A DNA stretch of 64,000 bases from the NCBI RefSeq assembly GCF_003663825.1, contig NZ_RCCC01000001.1, forward strand, positions 4,286,501 through 4,350,500, written 5' to 3'. Position numbers and translations under genes: made by a program. Below, piece by piece: positions 17,673-26,792 of the stretch. How positions within the stretch are numbered: position 1 is the stretch's first letter; the number at the start of each line of letters is the position of its first letter. Source of the stretch: Acidovorax sp. 106. Its GTDB lineage: Bacteria; Pseudomonadota; Gammaproteobacteria; Burkholderiales; Burkholderiaceae_C. The notes beneath the pieces are model-generated. The model saw nothing but the letters and a program-made list of their open reading frames with translations. It had not been told where the DNA came from and searched no databases.

Positions 17673-17945
17673 GGGGGCGGAGGGTAACACGGTTAAGTGA
17701 AAAAACCGCCCGTAAAAACCGTGATTCGTGACCTGAGTCAGGCGTCACACCCTGGGGAGGCTGTCGCTCAGGTGACATTTTTTGCAATCTGGCGCACCCA
17801 TCACATTGATATCAAGCAGGTCGGCCTCCGCAAAGACGCCTTGGACAAAACCACCGCTGCCAGCAGTCCAAGCCCCCCGCACGGCTCAGCTGCTGCGACA
17901 ATGCCGCCTGTTTCAATGAATCAACGCCACCGGGGCGATACAACC

Positions 17946-18551
17946 ATGCTGCTCGACGCTGAAGAATCCCAATTGGTGCTGGTGGACTACCAGGAACGCC
18001 TGATGCCCGCCATCTTTGAAGGCCCCTCAGTGTTGGCCAATGCCCGCCTGCTGGCCCAAGTGGCGCAAATCATGGAGGTACCGGTGTGGGGCACCGAGCA
18101 AAACCCCTCGCGCCTGGGGCCCAACGACGCGCAGTTGCGGGCACTGTGCTCCCGCACCTTGGCCAAAATGCATTTCAGCGCGGCCGAAGAAGGCCTGGGC
18201 GAATGGCTGCGCCCCCCTGCCAAGCCGCAACAAGGCGGCAACGCCCGCAGCCTGCCCAAACACCTGCAAAAGCCTGCCCAACAAGCACCAGAGCGCGGCA
18301 CCATCGTGATCGCGGGCTGCGAAGCCCATGTCTGCCTGCTGCAAACCGCGTTGGACCTGATGGAAGACGAATTTGAGGTGTGGGTGGTGACCGATGCCTG
18401 CGGCTCGCGCACCGAACGCAACCGCGACGCTGCATTTGACCGCCTGGCGGGCGCCGGGGCAGAGCTAGTGACCACCGAAATGGTGGCATTTGAGTGGCTG
18501 CGCACCTGCGAGCACCCTGACTTCAAGGATGTGCTGGGTCTGGTGAAGTGA
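17946..18551 (+). CDS. Isochorismatase-family hydrolase
   Basis: 201 residues. The family triad is visible as Asp in VLVDYQERLMPAI, Lys in LAKMHFSA and Cys in AGCEAHVCLLQTALDL. The family includes isochorismatases, nicotinamidases and many uncharacterised amidases; this one resembles the ycaC-like group, whose substrate is unknown. The same frame is open back to 17697, but homology begins at the ATG used here. The gene ends before a dispersed repeat and a bidirectional terminator. Confidence 0.88.
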   Translation: MLLDAEESQLVLVDYQERLMPAIFEGPSVLANARLLAQVAQIMEVPVWGTEQNPSRLGPNDAQLRALCSRTLAKMHFSAAEEGLGEWLRPPAKPQQGGNARSLPKHLQKPAQQAPERGTIVIAGCEAHVCLLQTALDLMEDEFEVWVVTDACGSRTERNRDAAFDRLAGAGAELVTTEMVAFEWLRTCEHPDFKDVLGLVK

Positions 18552-18582
18552 GCCGAGCCCAAGCCACTGCACCAGTGGTTTT

Positions 18583-18645
18583 GAGCCAAATTGGCCTGCA
18601 GCGCCCGCTCTATAAGCGCTAGCAGCTACTAAAAAAATAGCAAAA
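18583..18645 (-). repeat. Dispersed palindromic repeat, copy 2
   Basis: Arms TTGGCCTGCAGCGCCC and AAGCGCTAGCAGCTACTA, inverted relative to copy 1. It lies between the convergent isochorismatase-like and gloA genes and abuts the terminator hairpin. Confidence 0.8.
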
Positions 18646-18671
18646 AGGGCATCTATCTCAGGTGCCCTTTT
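18643..18671. terminator. Bidirectional intrinsic terminator
   Basis: A 9-bp perfect stem, AAAAGGGCA and TGCCCTTTT, separated by an 11-base loop, gives an A tract on one side and a T tract on the other. It sits between two convergent genes and can serve both. Confidence 0.8.
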
Positions 18672-18676
18672 GTATT

Positions 18677-19090
18677 TCAGCGCAAGCCAGCGCCTGCCGC
18701 ACCCTCGGCGCGCTGGATCAACTCAATCTTATAGCCATCGGGGTCCGTCACAAACGCGATCACGGTGGTGCCACCTTTGACCGGGCCCGCTTCGCGCGTC
18801 ACGTTTCCGCCAGAGGCCCTAATCTTTTCACACGCGGCATACGCGTCTGGCACACCCAGTGCGATGTGGCCATAGGCCGTGCCCATCTCGTAGCTTTCCA
18901 CGCCCCAGTTGTAGGTCAGCTCGATCTCGGCTTGCGCGGGGTTGCCGCCCTCAAAGCCCAAAAAGGCCAGCGAGTATTTGTACTCGGGGTTCTCAGACTG
19001 GCGCAGCAGTTGCATGCCCAGCACCTGGGTGTAGAAGTCAATCGAGCGTTGAAGGTTGCCAACGCGCAGCATCGTGTGGAGGAATTTCAT
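18677..19090 (-). CDS. gloA: Lactoylglutathione lyase (glyoxalase I)
   Basis: 137 residues, usual length. It converts the methylglyoxal-glutathione hemithioacetal to S-lactoylglutathione in the cytosol. The sequence starts [20 protein letters not shown], a typical GloA opening with the first metal-binding His, and continues [14 protein letters not shown] ([10 protein letters not shown]), [21 protein letters not shown] (split as ELTYNWG and GTAYGHIAL) and [12 protein letters not shown] with the last Glu ligand. Its start codon overlaps the stop of the thioesterase gene by 4 bases, so both are translated together. Confidence 0.95.
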   Translation of the reverse strand: MKFLHTMLRVGNLQRSIDFYTQVLGMQLLRQSENPEYKYSLAFLGFEGGNPAQAEIELTYNWGVESYEMGTAYGHIALGVPDAYAACEKIRASGGNVTREAGPVKGGTTVIAFVTDPDGYKIELIQRAEGAAGAGLR

Positions 19091-19638
19091 CCTCTCGATT
19101 GTGCAGGCAAGTCAAAAACCAAGCAGGTGGTGGTGGCGTGGGCGTAGAGCGTGCCATCCGGCCCCACCAGGCGCGCCTCGGCCGTGGCCAGTTGGCGCCC
19201 GCTGTGGATCACTCGGGCTTCGGCACGCACGCGCTGCACCTTGGGCGTAATGGCCTTGACCAAGTTGATGCCCAGCTCAGCCGTGGTGTAGCCGCGCCCT
19301 GGCTCCATGCGTGTGTGCACGGCGCAGCCCAGAGCGGAATCGAGCAGGGTGGCAAACCAGCCGCCATGCACCGTGCCCATGGGGTTGAGGTGCTCCAGGC
19401 GGGGGGTGCCCTGAAAGATGGACATGCCTTCGCCCACTTCCACAATAAAGAAGTCCAGCGTTCTGGCCATCGGGGCGTATGGCAACTCGCCACGCAACAT
19501 GGCCTGCATTTGCTCCAGGCCATTCAGAGGGGCGATCTGGTCCCGCCGGGCCACACCTGGGCCTAGGCCGGCGTCCAGCGTGGCGAGGATGTCGCGCTCT
19601 TGTGCGAGCCAGTGTTCAAGGTGGTTGTGCTGGGTCAT
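19087..19638 (-). CDS. PaaI-type hotdog thioesterase
   Basis: 183 residues. A hotdog-fold acyl-CoA thioesterase with the PaaI block [21 protein letters not shown] about residues 89-109 (seen as [17 protein letters not shown]) and [19 protein letters not shown]. It probably hydrolyses aromatic or short acyl-CoAs in the cytosol. It is the first gene of a two-gene operon with gloA and is divergent from marR; two palindromes between the starts are likely operators, so MarR may repress both directions (inference). Confidence 0.9.
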   Translation of the reverse strand: MTQHNHLEHWLAQERDILATLDAGLGPGVARRDQIAPLNGLEQMQAMLRGELPYAPMARTLDFFIVEVGEGMSIFQGTPRLEHLNPMGTVHGGWFATLLDSALGCAVHTRMEPGRGYTTAELGINLVKAITPKVQRVRAEARVIHSGRQLATAEARLVGPDGTLYAHATTTCLVFDLPAQSRG

Positions 19639-19675
19639 GGGTTTTCCTGGTGGGTGGGGTGGTGGAAATCAATAT

Positions 19676-19704
19676 ATTGCATATGCAATTATTGCAGATA
19701 CAAT
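19676..19704. promoter_or_regulatory. Tandem operator-like palindromes between thioesterase and marR
   Basis: A perfect 14-bp palindrome, ATTGCATATGCAAT (19676-19689), is followed one base later by a second ATTG-N6-CAAT site (19691-19704). Both are in an AT-rich stretch 8 to 36 bases before the marR ATG and 38 bases from the thioesterase start. Size and place fit MarR-dimer operators. Confidence 0.65.
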
Positions 19705-19711
19705 TAAATCC

Positions 19712-20212
19712 ATGCAAGCCGACACCACCCTCCACGAACCTGCTGCATCCCCTGCGTTGGCGGGGGGGCCGCAGGGGTGTACCAACTTCAAGCTGCGCCA
19801 GCTGATGCGCCGCGTCGCCAGCCGTTACGACATCGAAATGGCGAAGTGCGATCTCAAGACCACGCAGTATTCGCTGCTGTCGCATGTGCTCAAGCTGGGC
19901 CCCATTCGCCCCAGCGATCTGGCTGTGGCCATGAAGATGGATGCCTCCACGCTGACGCGCAACCTGCGCCCTCTGATCGATGCGGGGTGGGTGACGCTGG
20001 AGGCCGGTGCCGATGCCCGCAGCCGCCTGGTGCACATCACCGACACGGGCCGTGATAAACGGGCACAAGCACAGCGCCACTGGAAAGCCGCGCAACTGGC
20101 ACTGAACAGCGCCCTGGGCGCGGAACGGGTGATGGCGCTGCATGCGCTGGTCGATGATTCACTCGCGCTGCTGGCGGCGCTGCCTGCCCAGGAGGCCGAT
20201 CATGGCGAATAA
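19712..20212 (+). CDS. MarR-family transcriptional regulator
   Basis: 166 residues. A winged-helix MarR fold with a helical N-terminus (LRQLMRRVASRYDIEMAKC), recognition region LGPIRPSDLAVAMKMDASTLTRNLRPL and wing GADARSRLVHITDTGRD. It probably binds as a dimer to the palindromes just upstream and responds to a small phenolic or acyl compound. The ATG is at 19712, although the frame is open upstream. The last 11 bases overlap the MFS transporter gene, so regulator and exporter are translated together. Confidence 0.9.
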   Translation: MQADTTLHEPAASPALAGGPQGCTNFKLRQLMRRVASRYDIEMAKCDLKTTQYSLLSHVLKLGPIRPSDLAVAMKMDASTLTRNLRPLIDAGWVTLEAGADARSRLVHITDTGRDKRAQAQRHWKAAQLALNSALGAERVMALHALVDDSLALLAALPAQEADHGE

Positions 20213-21479
20213 AGCACACAGCCTAGCTGCTCAGGCCAGCCCCAAAACCAGCGCCACCGCGCCGTTGGCACTGTGGCTTGTGCTGCTGGCTGCGGCTGGC
20301 ACCTTTGCACTGACCATGGGCACGCGGCAGACCATGGGGCTGTTCCTTTCGGCGCTGAACACCTCCACCGCACTGGGCATTGGCAGCATCAGCCTGGCGT
20401 TTGCATTCGGCCAACTCTGGTGGGGCCTGACGCAGCCCTTTGCGGGTGCGGTGGCCGACCGCATTGGCACCGGCCGGGTCATTCTGCTGGGCGTGGCGCT
20501 GGTGGCGCTGGGCACCTTCATCACCCCTTATATGACCAGCACCTGGGGCCTGATTTTTGCGATCGGCGTGCTCGCAGCGGGTGGGGCAGGGATGGCCGGT
20601 CCCTCCGTGCTGATGGCGGCCACGGCGCGGCTGGTGCCCGCGCACCAACGGGGCCTGGCCAGCGGCATCGTCAACGCGGGCGGCTCGTTTGGCCAGTTCG
20701 TCATGGCTCCCATCGCCATCAGCCTGACGGCGGCCCTGGGCTGGGCCAGCGCCATGCAGTGGCTGGGTGTGATGGTGCTGTTGGCATTGCCCGCGGTGTG
20801 GGCGCTCAAGGGGAATTCCAATGCGCTCGCAGCGCAGGCTGCGGCGGCATCCGGCCAAAAGGCACTGACGGCCCGCGAGGCCGTGGCCCAGGCGTTGGCC
20901 ACCCCCAGTTACCGCTATCTGGCGGTGGGTTTCTTGGTGTGTGGTTTCCATGTGGCCTTTCTGGCCACCCATTTACCCGGCGTGATCGCCGCCTGCGGGC
21001 TGCCCCCAGAAGTGGGCGGCTGGGCCCTGGCGGTGATTGGTCTGTTCAACATCGTTGGCAGCCTGGGCATGGGCTGGGCGGTAGGGCGCTGGCGCATGAA
21101 GTCGCTGCTCTCGCTGCTGTATGCCACGCGTGGCGTCGCGGTGCTGGTCTTCCTTTTGGTGCCCAAAACACCGGCGGTGGTGATGATTTTTGCCGCCGTG
21201 ATGGGGGTGACCTTTCTCTCCACAGTCCCGCCCACGGTGGGCCTGGTGGCCAAGATGTTTGGCACAGCCAACATGGCCATGCTGTTTGGCATCGTGATGC
21301 TGTCGCACCAGATCGGTGGTTTTCTGGGTGCCTACCTGGGCGGCAGTGTGTTCCAGGCCACGGGCAGCTATGACTGGGTCTGGTACATCGACATCGCGCT
21401 GGCTGCCGGGGCTGCGCTGGTGAACCTGCCTATCCGCGAAGCACCGCTGGCGCGCAGCACGGCGCCTGCAGTCGCCTGA
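20202..21479 (+). CDS. Major facilitator superfamily transporter
   Basis: 425 residues with twelve predicted membrane helices, of the OxlT/NarK-like MFS group. AGGAGG lies 6 bases before the ATG within the end of marR. The loop after helix 2 (GAVADRIGTGRVILLG) is the MFS A motif. It could export or import an organic acid; with marR, MaoC and MATE genes in one transcription unit the cargo may be linked to an acyl or aromatic compound. That is inference. Confidence 0.9.
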   Translation: MANKAHSLAAQASPKTSATAPLALWLVLLAAAGTFALTMGTRQTMGLFLSALNTSTALGIGSISLAFAFGQLWWGLTQPFAGAVADRIGTGRVILLGVALVALGTFITPYMTSTWGLIFAIGVLAAGGAGMAGPSVLMAATARLVPAHQRGLASGIVNAGGSFGQFVMAPIAISLTAALGWASAMQWLGVMVLLALPAVWALKGNSNALAAQAAAASGQKALTAREAVAQALATPSYRYLAVGFLVCGFHVAFLATHLPGVIAACGLPPEVGGWALAVIGLFNIVGSLGMGWAVGRWRMKSLLSLLYATRGVAVLVFLLVPKTPAVVMIFAAVMGVTFLSTVPPTVGLVAKMFGTANMAMLFGIVMLSHQIGGFLGAYLGGSVFQATGSYDWVWYIDIALAAGAALVNLPIREAPLARSTAPAVA

Positions 21480-21521
21480 CCCGACGCACTTCATTTTCCC
21501 CACCGCCGAAAGCAAACTGCC

Positions 21522-22031
21522 ATGACTTCCCACCTGGCGGCAGCCGCCGCATCGCCTGAAATGTCAAAACCGCTGTACCTGGACGATCTTGCCGTTGGCA
21601 ACCAGTTCACCAGCGGCGAGCACGCCATGGACGAGGGCCAGATCAAGGCGTTCGCCGCCCAGTTTGATCCGCAACCCTTTCATCTCGACGAAGCGGCGGG
21701 CCGCGCCACGCTGTTTGGTGGGCTGGCCGCGAGCGGCTGGCACACCGCCGCCGTGACCATGCGCCTGCAAGTGACGAGCGGCCTGCCGATTGCGGGCGGC
21801 ATCATCGGAGCAGGGGGCGAGCTGAGCTGGCCCCGCCCCACGCGCGCCACAGATGTGCTGCATGTAGTGAGCGAGGTTGTGCAAATCCAACCTTCCAAAT
21901 CCAGGCCCGACCGAGGCATGGTCACCGTGCGCAGCGAAACCCGCAACCAGCATGGCGATGTGCTGCAACTCTCCACCGTGCGCATCGTGGTGCCGCGCAA
22001 GCCCGCAGCCGACAGCGCGGGGGCCCCATGA
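21522..22031 (+). CDS. MaoC-family acyl dehydratase
   Basis: 169 residues. A hotdog fold with MaoC features: KAFAAQFDPQPFHLDEAAG is the hydratase motif with Asp/His (residues about 43-62), then LFGGLAASGWHTAA. It is likely to hydrate or dehydrate an enoyl-CoA in the cytosol. It follows the MFS gene by 42 bases, and its stop overlaps the MATE start by 4 bases. The substrate is unknown. Confidence 0.88.
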   Translation: MTSHLAAAAASPEMSKPLYLDDLAVGNQFTSGEHAMDEGQIKAFAAQFDPQPFHLDEAAGRATLFGGLAASGWHTAAVTMRLQVTSGLPIAGGIIGAGGELSWPRPTRATDVLHVVSEVVQIQPSKSRPDRGMVTVRSETRNQHGDVLQLSTVRIVVPRKPAADSAGAP

Positions 22032-23434
22032 CCGAGGCCCTGAACCCGCGCACCCGCATGCTGCTGGAGGCGCCCATCGCGCCCACGCTGCTGCGGCTAG
22101 CGGCTCCCAATGTGCTGGTGATGCTGGCGCAAGCTGGCGTCGGGCTCATCGAGACCTACTTCGTGGGCCAACTGGGCACGGACGCCTTGGCGGGCATGGC
22201 GCTGGTGTTTCCGGTGGTCATGCTGATGCAGATGACGTCCGCAGGCGCCATGGGCGGCGGCATCGCATCGGCGATTGCCCGCGCGCTGGGCGCCCGCCGG
22301 CGCCAGGATGCCGATGCGCTGGTGCTGCACGCACTGGTGATAGCGGCGGTGTTTGCGCTCGTTTTCACCGTGGGCGTGGTGGGAGGAGGGCGCTGGCTCT
22401 ACGCCCGCATGGGCGGCACGGGCGGGGCGCTGGAGGCCGCACTGGTGTATTCCAACTGGGTGTTCGCTGGCGCGGTGCTGGTCTGGCTGTTCAACACCCT
22501 TTCGGCCGTGATCCGCGGCACGGGCAACATGGCCGTGCCTGCCTATGTGACGGTGCTGGGCGCCTTGGTCCTGGTGCCGCTGTCGCCCTTGCTCATCTTT
22601 GGCTGGGGGCTGCTGCCGGGCATGGGCATTGCGGGCGGTGCGCTGGCACTGATGGCGTACTACGCTGTGGGCAGCGTGGTACTCGCGGCCTACCTCTGGT
22701 CGCCGCGCAGCCTGCTTCGGCCATCACTGGCCCACATCCGCTTTCGCTGGGCGCTGTTCAAGGACATCCTGCGCGTGGGTCTGGTGGGCACTGTTTCTAC
22801 CGTGGCGACCAACCTGGCGATTGGCGTGACAACGGCGCTGGTGGGCGGTTTTGGCACGGCGGCCATCGCAGGCTATGGCACGGCGTCGCGGCTGGAATAC
22901 CTGCTGGTGCCCCTGGTGTTTGGCCTGGGTGCCCCGCTGGTGGCCATGGTCGGCACGTGCATCGGAGCCGGCCAGCGCGAGCGCGCCCTGCGCGCCACCT
23001 GGATCGGTGCTGCGATGGCCTTTGCCATGGCCGAGGCCATCGGATTGTGGGCAGCCACCAATCCAGCCACCTGGCTGCGGCTGTTTAACAGCGACCCGGC
23101 CATGCTCGAATCTGGCGCGCTCTATCTGCGCACGGTGGGCCCGGTGTATGGCTTTTTCGGGCTGGGCCTGGTGCTGTACTTTGCCTCGCAAGGGGCAGGG
23201 CGCCTGCTGTGGCCCGTGATCGGCAACATCGCACGCCTGGCCGTGGCCGTGGGCGGTGGTGGACTGGCCTTGCATTGGGGCGGCGGCTTGCAGGCCGTTT
23301 TCGCTGCGCAGGGCGTGGCGTTGGTGCTCTACGGGCTGGTCAACGCCTGGGCGATTGCGGGTGGCGCCTGGTTTGGCCGGGTGGGGTGGCCACGAAGCAT
23401 GTCGGGGCTGCTGCGGCGTGTGGCGCAAGCATGA
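22028..23434 (+). CDS. MATE-family multidrug/toxin efflux transporter
   Basis: 468 residues with twelve predicted membrane helices in two similar halves, as in NorM/DinF proteins. The repeated openings LRLAAPNVLVMLAQAGVGLIETYFVGQLG and the middle VGLVGTVSTVATNLAIGV region show the two MatE domains (short pieces: ETYFVGQLGTDALAGMALV). It exports cationic or hydrophobic compounds with Na+ or H+. ATGA overlap with the MaoC gene makes it the last gene of the marR operon. Confidence 0.92.
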   Translation: MTEALNPRTRMLLEAPIAPTLLRLAAPNVLVMLAQAGVGLIETYFVGQLGTDALAGMALVFPVVMLMQMTSAGAMGGGIASAIARALGARRRQDADALVLHALVIAAVFALVFTVGVVGGGRWLYARMGGTGGALEAALVYSNWVFAGAVLVWLFNTLSAVIRGTGNMAVPAYVTVLGALVLVPLSPLLIFGWGLLPGMGIAGGALALMAYYAVGSVVLAAYLWSPRSLLRPSLAHIRFRWALFKDILRVGLVGTVSTVATNLAIGVTTALVGGFGTAAIAGYGTASRLEYLLVPLVFGLGAPLVAMVGTCIGAGQRERALRATWIGAAMAFAMAEAIGLWAATNPATWLRLFNSDPAMLESGALYLRTVGPVYGFFGLGLVLYFASQGAGRLLWPVIGNIARLAVAVGGGGLALHWGGGLQAVFAAQGVALVLYGLVNAWAIAGGAWFGRVGWPRSMSGLLRRVAQA

Positions 23435-23439
23435 TATTG

Positions 23440-23500
23440 AAGAAAATTGGGCACTGGCGCTTTATCAATAAGCGCTAGCAGCTATCAATACCATAGTAAC
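23440..23500 (-). repeat. Dispersed palindromic repeat, copy 3
   Basis: Arms TTGGGCACTGGCGCTTTAT and AATAAGCGCTAGCAGCTAT. It lies between the convergent MATE and SDR genes. Confidence 0.8.
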
Positions 23501-23524
23501 GACCAACCCACGGCGCCCACCGTT

Positions 23525-24337
23525 TCACACGGGCACCGTGTAGTTCAGCGTCATGCGGCCGCCGTCCACCGTCACGATTTCGCCAGTGACGTAACTTGCG
23601 GCATCGCTGGCCAGCCAGGCCACCACATCGGCAATCTCCGAAGGCTCGCCCAGCCGCTTCATGGGGGTGCGGCTCATGATCTTGCTTTTGGCCTCCTCAC
23701 TGGTCAGCACCGCCTTGGCAGCCAGCTCCGTAGCAATGGTGCCAGGGGCCACGGCGTTCACACGGATGTTCTTGTCCGCCAGCGCCAACGCCATCACACG
23801 CGTGAGCTGGTTCACCCCCCCTTTGCTCACGTTGTAGCTGGAGATACTGGGAATGGTCAGTACGCCGTTGACCGAACTCATGTTGACGATGGCGCCGCCA
23901 CTGCGGCCGCCATTGTGTGCCGCCATGGCCCGCGCCACCGCCTGGCCCACCAGGAACGACCCCTTGAGGTTGACCCGCAGCACCGCATCGAAGTCCGCCT
24001 CGGTCACCTCCAAAAAATCCGCCGCACGGAAGATGCCTGCGTTGTTCACCAGCACATCGATGCGTTCGTAGGCCGCAAGCACCTGCACCACCAGAGCATC
24101 CACCTGCGCCTTGTCGCCTACATCGCAGCGCACATACAGCGCACCCAGCTCTGCAGCCAAGGCCTGGCCGCGTGCATCATCCACATCGACGATAACGGCG
24201 TGCGCCCCCTCGGCCGCAAAGCGGCGCACACAGGCCTCACCAATGCCTTGGGCACCGCCGGTAACGATACAAACGCGGCCCTGGTGGCCAAAGTGAACAG
24301 AAGACGGGGGCGAGAGGGCTAGGCTTGGAGGGTTCAT
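23525..24337 (-). CDS. Short-chain dehydrogenase/reductase (SDR)
   Basis: 270 residues. Classical SDR: NAD(P)-binding GRVCIVTGGAQGIGEACVRR near residues 20-37, NNAG at about 93, catalytic Ser and Tyr-x-x-x-Lys in NVLTIPSISSYNVSKGGVNQL (YNVSK), and PG at CAPGTIATEL-like VNAVAPGTIATELAAKAV. The C-terminus ends with GEIVTVDGGRMTLNY. Resembles FabG-type 3-oxoacyl or hydroxy-steroid/alcohol reductases; substrate unknown. A 15-residue non-conserved N-terminal part precedes the fold. Confidence 0.9.
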   Translation of the reverse strand: MNPPSLALSPPSSVHFGHQGRVCIVTGGAQGIGEACVRRFAAEGAHAVIVDVDDARGQALAAELGALYVRCDVGDKAQVDALVVQVLAAYERIDVLVNNAGIFRAADFLEVTEADFDAVLRVNLKGSFLVGQAVARAMAAHNGGRSGGAIVNMSSVNGVLTIPSISSYNVSKGGVNQLTRVMALALADKNIRVNAVAPGTIATELAAKAVLTSEEAKSKIMSRTPMKRLGEPSEIADVVAWLASDAASYVTGEIVTVDGGRMTLNYTVPV

Positions 24338-24407
24338 GGGCGTGGATGGTAGCGGCTTGAGGGGAAGCTCGCTGCCACCAAGCGTTGTGTGGTGTCGGCG
24401 CGGGCCT

Positions 24408-26792
24408 TCAGCGCCGCAGCTGCCGGGCGCCCCCCCACTCCGGTGGCGGCTGCCAGGCCCGGATCCAGCCCATCAGGTCTTGCAGTGGCATGGGCCTGGC
24501 AATGCCATAGCCCTGCAAGACATCGCACTCCAGATCGCGCAAGGCTTCGGCATGGGCCGGGGTTTCCACCCCCTCCGCCACCACCTTGCGATTGAACGCA
24601 TGCGCCAGGCTCACGATGCCCCGCACCAGTGCGCGGTCGCGCTCGTTGACGAGCATTTCGCGCACAAAGGACTGGTCGATCTTCACGATTTGTGCAGGCA
24701 GGCGCTGCAGGTAGGTGAGCGATGAGTATCCCGTGCCGAAGTCGTCAATGGAGCATTGCACACCCAAATCGTCCAGCCCCTGGATGACATAGGCCACGGC
24801 CGAGAGATCGTTGAAAGTCTCGGTCTCTAGCAACTCGACCTCCAGAAACGGCCGGGGCAGGGAAGGGTGCTGCCGCAGCAACCGGGCGACCTCCTGCTGG
24901 AACTTGCTGTCGATCAGCGTGGAAACGGCGATATTGATGCTCAAGGGCAGGGGGCTGCCCTGGGCGACCAACGCTTGCCCGGCCTTGAATGCCGCGCCCA
25001 GCACCCAATGGTCCAGCTTGCTCGCTACCGGCGTGCCCACAATATCCGCCATGAAAACGCCGGGCGCCAGCAGCCCCCGCTCGGGGTGGCGCCACCGGAT
25101 CAAACATTCGGCTCCCACAACCTGCCCATCAGAGATCCTGACCTTGGGCTGGAAGTACAGCTCCATCTCACCTTGCAGCAAGGCGTCTTCAACCAACTTG
25201 GCCGTGTGCCTGCGCGCTTGCACCCGCTGGCCTTGCTGGATGTCGAACACCGCGATCCGGTCCTTGCCCTGTTCCTTGGCCGCATACAGCGCCAGGTCTG
25301 CATGGCGCAGCAAACCGTCGGCGTCTCCCGGGTCGGCGGGATAGAACGTGACGCCGGCGCTGCAGGTCAGGCGCAGTTGCACGTTGTCTAAAACAGCTGT
25401 TCGCGCGAGCGACTGGCGCAGGCCCTCCAGCCGCTGCAGGGCCGACTCGGTATCTGCGCAGTCCGTCAGGGCAATGGCAAATTCATCGCCGCCTATGCGG
25501 CCAATCAGGTTGTCTGGCCCCGCATCGGCCCTCAGGCGCTGCGCAAAAACCCGCAGGAACTGGTCAGCCAGCGGCTGTCCCCATTGCTCGTTCAGGTCTT
25601 TGAACTGGTCGATGTCCAGCATGCACAACGCCAGGATGCCGGGGGTGTCTGTGCGCTTGTGAAGGGCCGCATTGAGTTCCTTGGCGAACAAGCGGCGGCT
25701 GGCCAGGCCGGTGAGGGCGTCGTAGTTGCCAAACTGCTGCAGGGCCTGCTCTAGGCGGCGCTGCTCGGTCACGTCCTTGCCCACCGACACCCACTTGCGC
25801 ACGACGCCATCCGGGTCCTTGATCCCTTCGATGGTGAGCTCCGAGACAAAGGTTTCGCCGTTCTTGCGACGCCGCGCCAGCTCTCCGTGCCAACGACCAT
25901 CTCGCTCAATGGACTGTGCGACGCGGCGCAAGAAAAGCGCTTCGCCGCCTTCGTCATGGAGCAGAACGGCGGAGGACTTGCCAATCAGCTCTTCGCGCGA
26001 GTAGCCCAGCACGCTGGTGTAGGTCGGGTTGACGTCAAGCACCGTGCCGTCCGGTTGCACGATGGCGATCGTGTCTTTACTGTTGACGAACACGCTGGCG
26101 GCCTGACGCGCTTCGGCGAGCATGGCTTTTAAGGTTTCGGCGGTCTGCTCCAGGGCTTCCTCGCGCTGGCTGAGTTTCTGCACGTTGTCCAGAAGAAACC
26201 CCAGCAGGACCGTACCTATGGGGTAGATCACCACCACAGCGACCCAGGACTGCGCAGTCACTGCCCGAGCGACCTCAGGCGGCAAGGTCTGTATTGCCAG
26301 CATGCCTCCCGCCGCCAGGCTCAAGCCAAGTCCGACCAGCCACAACCCATCGGACAAGGTGCCAAAGCGCTGCGTAGAAAAATAAGGCCTGTAGTGCTGC
26401 CAAAGCCACCCGATGCCCGTGGTCAGCACAATACCGACCATGGCCGGGCCAGTTCCAATACCACCCAGGCTAAGCCGGTATGCGCCCAGCACGACCGCGC
26501 ACAGCACAGCCCCCAGGGGCGTAAGGTAGGCACCTGCCAAGCCAGCCATCACTAATCTAGCGTCAACGATCACACCCTCGGCCAGCCGCAGGGGCACGAG
26601 CATGGTGAGGATGCCGGTGAACCCAAACATCAGCCCGGTGATCCAGGGCAACCAGCGTTGCCGCGCCTTCCTGATACTCAGGTCGGGATGGCGCAGCGCG
26701 CTCAGGGCAATGCTGTACAGCGCGGCCAGAAAACACAACAGGCCCGCGTTCATGCCCATATCCCGAATCAAAGACGTGGTGTCGATGTTCAT
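24408..26792 (-). CDS. Membrane PAS-GGDEF-EAL cyclic-di-GMP protein
   Basis: 794 residues. About six membrane helices fill residues 10-210 (5TM-5TMR_LYT-like sensor), then a PAS domain with PAC (about 235-355; LDVNPTYTSVLGYSREELIG), a GGDEF domain with intact IGRIGGDEFAIAL (about residue 433), and an EAL domain. The EAL signature reads ECLIRW instead of EALLRW, while DDFGTGYSSLTYL and VKIDQSFVREM are conserved, so phosphodiesterase activity is plausible. Both synthesis and hydrolysis domains look usable; the net direction cannot be told. It is a single gene with its own start (AAAAGG before the ATG). Confidence 0.92.
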   Translation of the reverse strand: MNIDTTSLIRDMGMNAGLLCFLAALYSIALSALRHPDLSIRKARQRWLPWITGLMFGFTGILTMLVPLRLAEGVIVDARLVMAGLAGAYLTPLGAVLCAVVLGAYRLSLGGIGTGPAMVGIVLTTGIGWLWQHYRPYFSTQRFGTLSDGLWLVGLGLSLAAGGMLAIQTLPPEVARAVTAQSWVAVVVIYPIGTVLLGFLLDNVQKLSQREEALEQTAETLKAMLAEARQAASVFVNSKDTIAIVQPDGTVLDVNPTYTSVLGYSREELIGKSSAVLLHDEGGEALFLRRVAQSIERDGRWHGELARRRKNGETFVSELTIEGIKDPDGVVRKWVSVGKDVTEQRRLEQALQQFGNYDALTGLASRRLFAKELNAALHKRTDTPGILALCMLDIDQFKDLNEQWGQPLADQFLRVFAQRLRADAGPDNLIGRIGGDEFAIALTDCADTESALQRLEGLRQSLARTAVLDNVQLRLTCSAGVTFYPADPGDADGLLRHADLALYAAKEQGKDRIAVFDIQQGQRVQARRHTAKLVEDALLQGEMELYFQPKVRISDGQVVGAECLIRWRHPERGLLAPGVFMADIVGTPVASKLDHWVLGAAFKAGQALVAQGSPLPLSINIAVSTLIDSKFQQEVARLLRQHPSLPRPFLEVELLETETFNDLSAVAYVIQGLDDLGVQCSIDDFGTGYSSLTYLQRLPAQIVKIDQSFVREMLVNERDRALVRGIVSLAHAFNRKVVAEGVETPAHAEALRDLECDVLQGYGIARPMPLQDLMGWIRAWQPPPEWGGARQLRR

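Noticed and set aside
17806..17815. TTGATATCAA palindrome taken as an FNR/Anr box
   Set aside because: FNR sites need a 4-base gap between TTGAT and ATCAA; here the halves touch, and no suitable promoter lies beside it.
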